Below are positions 7,701 through 10,407 of a stretch of DNA of 10,407 nucleotides, piece after piece. The stretch spans positions 1-10,407 of the forward strand of contig VKHC01000641.1 of assembly GCA_015143735.1 (NCBI GenBank). The letters are read 5' to 3'. The translations under genes and the position numbers were made by a program. A model generated the notes under the pieces. That model saw only the letters and a list, made by a program, of their open reading frames with translations. It was not told where the DNA came from and did no database searches. Source of the DNA: Synura sp. LO234KE (Eukaryota > Sar > Synurophyceae > Synurales > Mallomonadaceae). Position 1 is the first letter of the stretch. Every line of letters begins with the position of its first letter.

Positions 7701-7803
7701 TATGGTCGATAGCGGTCATGACCAGAGGCATATCTGTCGGGTTATATTCGAAAATGAAAATGGCGCTCAGGTCGGGCAAGATGTCGACATATTTGATATG
7801 TAA
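1479..7803 (+). CDS. Large RBR-type E3 ubiquitin ligase-like protein with UBA and ZZ domains (6 exons, 1891 aa)
   Basis: Exons are 1479-4561, 4672-4925, 5104-6461, 6553-7143, 7313-7427 and 7529-7803. The phases match at all five GT-AG junctions, and the summed CDS is divisible by three. RBR enzymes accept ubiquitin from an E2 on a RING2 cysteine and pass it to a substrate. Domains in order: candidate ubiquitin-like folds between residues 1 and about 1061; helical repeats about 1158-1261; UBA1 1358-1394; UBA2 1439-1478; RING1 1495-1554; IBR 1612-1679; a charged helical linker 1686-1749; RING2 1753-1790 with putative catalytic C1766; ZZ finger 1831-1868. The start is the ATG at 1479: the frame upstream has no ATG before a TGA at 1407. 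RING1 and RING2 both depart from consensus. The RBR-ZZ part (exons 3-6) is strong. Joining exons 1 and 2 rests on splice phase and on a candidate fold crossing junction 1, so two adjacent genes remain possible. Confidence 0.7.
3093..3293 (+). other. Candidate ubiquitin-like fold (residues 539-605)
   Basis: Alternating hydrophobic strands lead to an ending EEVAYLQNGQKLTVRIKE. This resembles the 'L-x-x-G-x-x-L-x-V' closing strand of beta-grasp domains. It is the best matching of the proposed folds in the N-terminal half, but the fold is inferred, not recognised by family. Confidence 0.35.
3414..3686 (+). other. Candidate ubiquitin-like fold (residues 646-736)
   Basis: Starts with a strand VYVSVIVTVADGRS. 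A Gly/Ser/Thr-rich loop follows, then a longer hydrophobic stretch, ending with AHLFSNGDKVHVSDAV. The ending repeats the 'turn-NG-x-K-V-x-V' motif of the segment at residues 539-605, which suggests a repeated module. Confidence 0.3.
4005..4235 (+). other. Possible further ubiquitin-like segment (residues 843-919)
   Basis: Two strands (VLPCVVYVEGLVDV and RTEVHVYPS) precede a helix-like stretch containing Trp-Met-Asp-Ile, followed by more strands. It is flanked by low-complexity Gly/Glu/Ser-rich linkers at about 750-840 and 920-940, as expected for a separate domain. The match to a beta-grasp pattern is weak. Confidence 0.2.
4371..4771 (+). other. Candidate ubiquitin-like fold spanning intron 1 (residues 965-1061)
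   Basis: Starts MEVLIRIRDGF, has a helix around MSELLTSIAQTL, and closes with VFLRVKSLRPGDIVSFDLE in exon 2. The closing 'L-x-P-G-D-x-V-x-F' strand again fits a beta-grasp end. The unit is complete only if exons 1 and 2 are spliced together, which supports treating them as one gene. Confidence 0.3.
4562..4671 (+). other. Intron 1 (110 bases, phase 2)
   Basis: Donor GTAATC and acceptor GCCTTAG after a pyrimidine-rich tract. The frame of exon 1 hits TAA at 4563-4565, just inside the donor. Splicing rejoins GC with G to restore an Ala codon and continues into the open frame of exon 2. This is the least certain of the five junctions. Confidence 0.55.
4926..5103 (+). other. Intron 2 (178 bases, phase 1)
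   Basis: Donor GTAGCT follows CGAG, and acceptor CTCTTTAG follows a pyrimidine-rich tract. The junction G with GA makes a Gly codon and continues the frame of exon 3 eleven codons upstream of a TTG at 5139. A CGACTATTACC stretch just before the acceptor could hold the branch site. Confidence 0.65.
5238..5549 (+). other. Pair of related helical repeats (residues about 1158-1261)
   Basis: Two helical segments end in a similar way: FDRLLDYYLGHQEELERE and PEIYVQYYSDHQSVFSEN share a YY-x2-HQ core with hydrophobic residues at matching places. They look like diverged copies of one small helical module, possibly UBA- or CUE-like. No family signature is visible. Confidence 0.35.
5838..5948 (+). other. 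UBA domain 1 (residues 1358-1394)
   Basis: The segment LRDMGYSDSRIERARG followed by NIAAAAEYLAVY has the UBA hallmarks: an MGY/MGF loop after helix 1, a central amphipathic helix, and an A-x-x-x-L third helix. UBA domains bind ubiquitin or ubiquitin-like folds. Confidence 0.75.
6081..6200 (+). other. UBA domain 2 (residues 1439-1478)
   Basis: LSAMGFLVSQIVEALRR and VELNSALTYLEQL reproduce the UBA pattern (MGF loop, helix 2, then A-L-x-Y-L in helix 3). It sits directly before RING1 and, like UBA1, lies downstream of a proline-rich PPPP...DLP linker. Confidence 0.75.
6249..6428 (+). other. RING1 domain, first zinc ligand altered (residues 1495-1554)
   Basis: Expected RING1 ligands are seen at C1499, C1513, H1517, C1520, C1523, C1545 and C1554. 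The normal opening C-P-I-C reads R-P-I-C here, with Arg1496 (CGT at 6252-6254) in the first cysteine position. His1495 just before it could substitute. The domain recruits E2-ubiquitin in RBR ligases. Confidence 0.75.
6462..6552 (+). other. Intron 3 (91 bases, phase 0)
   Basis: Donor GTGAAG and acceptor TTGTACAG bound an AT-rich stretch with in-frame TGA at 6504-6506. Splicing joins the end of RING1 (EEMIQ) to VLELVSEY before the IBR, where RBR proteins have a helical linker. Confidence 0.8.
6691..6894 (+). other. IBR (in-between-RING) domain (residues 1612-1679)
   Basis: All eight ligands are visible: C1612-x2-C1615, then C1657-x2-C1660, C1665-x2-C1668, H1674 and C1679. The segment CPRCSTDFCSLC followed by H-x4-C is the textbook IBR ending. 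A 41-residue acidic and glycine-containing loop separates the first pair from the rest, longer than in many IBRs. Confidence 0.85.
6913..7104 (+). other. Long charged helical linker between IBR and RING2 (residues 1686-1749)
   Basis: Rich in Glu, Arg, Gln and Ala with no Pro or Gly after the first part, so a long helix or coiled coil is likely. RBR proteins have a helical IBR-RING2 linker that moves on activation; this one is longer than usual. Confidence 0.55.
7114..7396 (+). other. RING2/Rcat-like domain, interrupted by intron 4 (residues 1753-1790)
   Basis: Ligands C1753-x2-C1756 lead to a DGC motif whose C1766 is at the catalytic cysteine position of RBR RING2 domains. Further possible ligands are C1771, H1776 and C1784. 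The usual ending F-C-W-x-C is F-S-W-T-A here, so two zinc ligands are missing and the His normally two after the catalytic Cys is Leu. The domain may hold one zinc only. Confidence 0.75.
7144..7312 (+). other. Intron 4 (169 bases, phase 0)
   Basis: Donor GTGAGT after CATAAG, acceptor ACATGTCAG. It falls inside RING2: splicing creates the RBR-typical CPNCGRVIHKIDGC, whose spacing between the first zinc ligands and the catalytic cysteine matches the family. That makes this the best supported junction. Confidence 0.88.
7428..7528 (+). other. Intron 5 (101 bases, phase 1)
   Basis: Donor GTGAGA after TTTG and acceptor TTTTTGCAG. The G with GG restores a Gly codon, giving VPAFGEVKQV. It links the end of RING2 to the exon carrying the ZZ finger. 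Without splicing the frame stops at TAA 7440-7442. Confidence 0.8.
7618..7731 (+). other. ZZ-type zinc finger (residues 1831-1868)
   Basis: C1831-x2-C1834, C1845-x2-C1848, C1854-x2-C1857, H1864 and H1868 match the ZZ pattern, including the I-x-G-x-R-x-x-C core. ZZ fingers bind histone tails, SUMO or N-terminal residues in known proteins; which applies here cannot be told. About 20 acidic residues follow to the stop. Confidence 0.85.
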
Positions 7804-8320
7804 GAGTTGGGGAAACTTTCGGCTGCCAGAGGAATCTATCCCGTATGTGACCACTTGTATTGCGCAGAGGGTTTCTTAACCTTTCTATCTTAGAAACGGA
7901 GGTGCAGAACCTCAACTAAAGGCTGGAGACGCAGCTAGATTGTTGTCAGCACTTACTTACTGTCATTAGACCTGCTTGTCTTTTCAATCGAACCTTATTT
8001 ATATGTGGGAATAGTTAAAAAATGGAAGTGCTGCGATTTCGAATTCACTACGTGGCATGAAGCAGAATATGCTGGCATTTATCAGGAACCGATTTAACCG
8101 TTTTCTCAACTCTGATGATAACCGCAACTGCCTAAAGCTTAATTATTAGTAGACTACGTGGCTGAAAGTTTTCATATTACGACTTCCGATCAGAGTAAAG
8201 AATCACCTCGTATAGCCTGCAAGGTAAGTGGATACCATGTTAGAAAAAAACTGAAGGGAAGACTATTAGTGCATTGTAACTGAGGTTTCCTATCACTCTA
8301 ATTACCTTTCCGGAAAATCT
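7804..8320. other. 3' flank without a gene
   Basis: Downstream of the RBR stop codon. No ORF above about 60 codons with coding character, no exact AATAAA close to the stop and no RNA gene were seen. It probably holds the 3' untranslated region and intergenic DNA. Confidence 0.45.
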
Positions 8321-8560
8321 GATATCTTAATTATTATAATATGTAGGCAGAGGCATTTCTAATTAAGAGCCCCCCATGTGCCGACTTGCAAACTCCGTAC
8401 CCAAGTGGAGGATGGGGAAGGGGGCCGCCCCCGCCCAAAGGCGTAGGAAAAGGTCTTCCCCGGGGATGATCACTAGTACGCAACGACTTCCCCAACTAGG
8501 TAGAGAGGGACGCGCGAACCACCCCCGGGGGAGGACTCTCCTACTGAATGGGCGCCATAA
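8321..8560 (-). repeat. Dispersed repeat, copy A (diverged)
   Basis: Read on the minus strand, this stretch aligns with 10070-10275 on the plus strand. Shared blocks include ATCATCCCCGGGG, TACGGAGTT versus CACGGAGTT, ACATGGG...GCTCTT, and a tail TGCCT...CTAC...ATTAAGAT. Copy A has a longer spacer between its GC-rich arms (8453-8465 and 8523-8536). No transposase frame is present, so it may be a non-autonomous element, a solo LTR or a remnant. Ends are approximate. Confidence 0.5.
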
Positions 8561-8960
8561 AAGGGTGAAAAAATGACAGTGTTGTGGCGCGGTACAGAGA
8601 AAGCAAAGACACCTTCAGATAATGCAGGAATGTTGTGGTCACAGTGTAACAAGTGAGATGCATGTCGCAGAAAGGCAGGCCACCACACCGACCGAGACCA
8701 GGAAGGCAAAAGAGAAGAAATGCTCCGCGTTGCGCATCGGACTGGCTCCGCAAGCTGGTTTAGCAACAACTCCATGGGAGGGGGCACACGGTCTTGAAGC
8801 AGCTCCACCAAGCTGGTGCTCCGGCTATCCGGACCCTCCTCGTGTACCCAGGATGTAGCAAGCTGGTCCCGCACCGGTCCGGAAAATCTTTCATCTCGTG
8901 AAACAGGTGTGCCGCAACTACTCCTCCAACGCAGTTCGGCTCTGAGAAAGCGCATGGTAG
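8561..8960. other. GC-rich island next to repeat copy A
   Basis: GC-rich and CpG-containing compared with the AT-rich flanks. It is open on the minus strand for 160 codons (8473-8955), but that frame runs into the repeat and shows no recognisable protein. The word CAAGCTGGT occurs three times, at 8751, 8809 and 8859. It may be part of a larger degenerate mobile element or an unrecognised exon. Confidence 0.3.
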
Positions 8961-9466
8961 GTCTTACTTATGCTTGTTATTAGTCGACTTCTATCGAACA
9001 CTCCACGCTATAAACCACTAACTCACAAGAAGTAAACTCGGACAGAAGCAGTTTCTGAGGTTCTAGTTTCGATGGGTAGAAATGCAGTTCTAATCCCGAA
9101 TGAGCAGACAAATGGCTCGGGAGCAAAGTTTTTTCACAACAATAGCAAACTGACTAATTACGTAAGTTCCGTGGCGTATTCATAACGTGCGGTCACCCAA
9201 ACGCAATATGCGATGAAATTCAGGTCAAATCAAAATTGTTACATAAACAGCAGAAACAGGATATCTCAAGAAATAAACAATCATGGCAGGTAAAACAAAT
9301 CATTTTAGGTTAAGCCCCCCCCCCCTGCATAACAGAAATTCCAAGAAGCTCCTAGGTTGCAAAATATCATTTTTGAAAAACACGTGCAAAAATCAATTTT
9401 CAGAACATGGAAATACTAAGGGATAGCAACTTCTCTCGCAGGTACGATATTAAAATGTCCTAACAA
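8961..9466. other. Gene-free AT-rich spacer with a poly-C tract
   Basis: No ORF or RNA gene is supported. The only notable element is a run of 11 C at 9315-9325 preceded by TTAAG, which resembles the edge of repeat copy A (TTAAGAG then six C) and may be a third, truncated copy. Confidence 0.4.
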
Positions 9467-9630
9467 TTAATTTCCGAAATTATTTTCTCCAAGATCCTTG
9501 CGGCGTAGAAAACCGTGTAAATATTGGCCCATGAAAGTCGCCAAGACATGGATCGTTGCCAACAATGCACCATATTGCATAATTTTGCGACCGCTGTAAC
9601 CACTCGACGCAATAATATACAAGGGTCGAT

Positions 9631-9906
9631 TTATGTTTTTCTTGAAACTGGACCTCGTTTTGAGCGCACAAATTTCTGACCCACCTCCAGACATCGCTCC
9701 ACCTTGAGATAGTCGGCGTTCGCCAATTGGATGAAGTTTTCTCGAAAAATAAGTAGCCTAGGTTTACCCAACTTCGAAAAATAAAGCTTATCGATAGTTG
9801 GCCTTTCCCTCATAACTACCTGACATGGAAAGCTTGCCGGGGCTTGCCCATACGCCCCTGGTGTTGGCATATAAGTGTAGATCGGATGAACCGGGATCCG
9901 TCCCAT
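9631..9906 (-). CDS. Weak candidate gene, 91 aa, function unknown
   Basis: An ATG at 9906 opens a 91-codon frame ending at 9631. The product is mixed hydrophilic and hydrophobic, with no recognised domain, signal peptide or membrane segment. A possible intron at 9594-9684 (donor GTGGGT, acceptor TTACAG, 91 bases, phase 0) would replace its last 17 residues and continue to a stop at 9480, giving 111 residues. A second minus-strand frame, 9467-9694, overlaps it. The stretch could equally be non-coding or a decayed fragment near repeat sequences. Confidence 0.2.
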   Translation of the reverse strand: MGRIPVHPIYTYMPTPGAYGQAPASFPCQVVMRERPTIDKLYFSKLGKPRLLIFRENFIQLANADYLKVERCLEVGQKFVRSKRGPVSRKT

Positions 9907-10069
9907 GATCGGTTTATTGCTTCACTTCCTCTCAGCTAATATTAAATCTAACTTAACTAAGAGTTAGTACTATTCCGACCATTATACCATTCCCCTGTTT
10001 CTATCACTCGCCTTGTTACGACTGTCTTACCTCAGCGTCGCTACGAAAGCATCGTATGCTGCGTGGTGC

Positions 10070-10275
10070 TTATTGAAGAGAATTGTCCTCCCCCGGGGCT
10101 GGTGTGATAGCGCGCTAATCATCCCCGGGGGAGGACAACTTTACGGGGCGTTTCCCCCCCTCCCCAACTCGATCACGGAGTTCGCCATCATCTGGTTTGC
10201 CAGTTATTACATGGGAGCTCTTTATTAATAAACATTCTGCGTATGCCTTGTCTACCTATAATTATTAAGATGAAC
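10070..10275 (+). repeat. Dispersed repeat, copy B (diverged)
   Basis: This is the plus-strand partner of the repeat at 8321-8560, so the two lie in inverted orientation about 1.5 kb apart. Beyond the GC-rich arms, similarity continues through GGAGTTCGC and ACATGGGAGCTCTT to ATTATTAAGAT near 10270, and perhaps further at lower identity. The ORF at 10013-10228 that overlaps it looks like chance. Confidence 0.5.
10085..10136. repeat. Perfect 14-base inverted repeat (hairpin) in copy B
   Basis: GTCCTCCCCCGGGG at 10085-10098 is exactly the reverse complement of 10123-10136, with a 24-base spacer. Each arm also contains the palindrome CCCCGGGG. A transcript would form a very stable stem-loop. Copy A keeps an imperfect version. 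Confidence 0.8.
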
Positions 10276-10407
10276 GGCAGTCGGAAAAAGAATACTCTAC
10301 AGAATGTGCTCCTGATGCCGAATTCGAAACATTTAAAATTTACCATGGCATAGCATGTAAACTACCTTCATGAGCTAGGTAGCGAGTTCCTGCAATAGGG
10401 TGAAGGC
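10276..10407. other. Window end without a gene
   Basis: No ORF or RNA gene is supported in this last stretch. Low similarity to the minus strand of about 8200-8320 may mean that the repeat extends to here. Confidence 0.3.

Noticed and set aside
7411-7854. 147-codon minus-strand frame across intron 5 and the ZZ exon
   Set aside because: The plus strand there encodes a clear ZZ finger, so this frame is a shadow.
8473-8955. 160-codon minus-strand frame
   Set aside because: Runs through a GC-rich island into a non-coding repeat; no domain, and composition alone can keep it open. Kept only as a note under the island.
10013-10228. 71-codon plus-strand frame
   Set aside because: Sits in repeat copy B; the other copy does not preserve the frame.
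1-10407. tRNA, rRNA, CRISPR array or prokaryotic operon
   Set aside because: No cloverleaf, rRNA-like block, regular spacer-repeat array or ribosome-binding-site-led gene cluster was seen; introns and domain types indicate a eukaryote.

Overview
The window looks like nuclear DNA of a eukaryote, probably a unicellular or algal one. Its main gene is interrupted by five GT-AG introns of 91 to 178 bases whose phases all match, and the protein is a modular ubiquitin-pathway protein of eukaryotic type. Coding DNA is partly GC-rich while flanks and introns are mixed. A red alga or another protist with few, short introns would fit, but I saw no diagnostic marker and make no species call.

Layout. Positions 1-227 are a gene-free 3' flank. 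Positions 228-1292 (minus strand) hold an intronless 354-residue membrane or secretory-pathway protein of unknown family, with an N-terminal hydrophobic segment and six N-glycosylation sequons. Positions 1293-1478 are a short, very AT-rich space between two divergent start codons. Positions 1479-7803 (plus strand) are best read as one six-exon gene. The exons are 1479-4561, 4672-4925, 5104-6461, 6553-7143, 7313-7427 and 7529-7803, giving 1891 residues. Its parts in order are an N-terminal half with several segments that look like ubiquitin-like (beta-grasp) folds, a pair of related helical repeats, two UBA domains, a RING1-IBR-RING2 (RBR) module and a C-terminal ZZ zinc finger. Positions 7804-10407 contain no convincing gene. 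They hold two diverged copies of a dispersed repeat in opposite orientation, a GC-rich island, a poly-C tract and one weak minus-strand ORF.

How it works together. The large protein is most simply an RBR E3 ubiquitin ligase, or a relative of one. RING1 would engage E2-ubiquitin, the cysteine in RING2 would take the ubiquitin thioester, and the UBA, ubiquitin-like and ZZ parts would bind ubiquitin, partners or N-terminal degrons. Two features are odd: RING1 lacks its first expected cysteine, and RING2 keeps the catalytic cysteine while losing the usual terminal zinc ligands. The divergent membrane-protein gene shares the promoter space, but nothing else in the sequence ties it to the E3.
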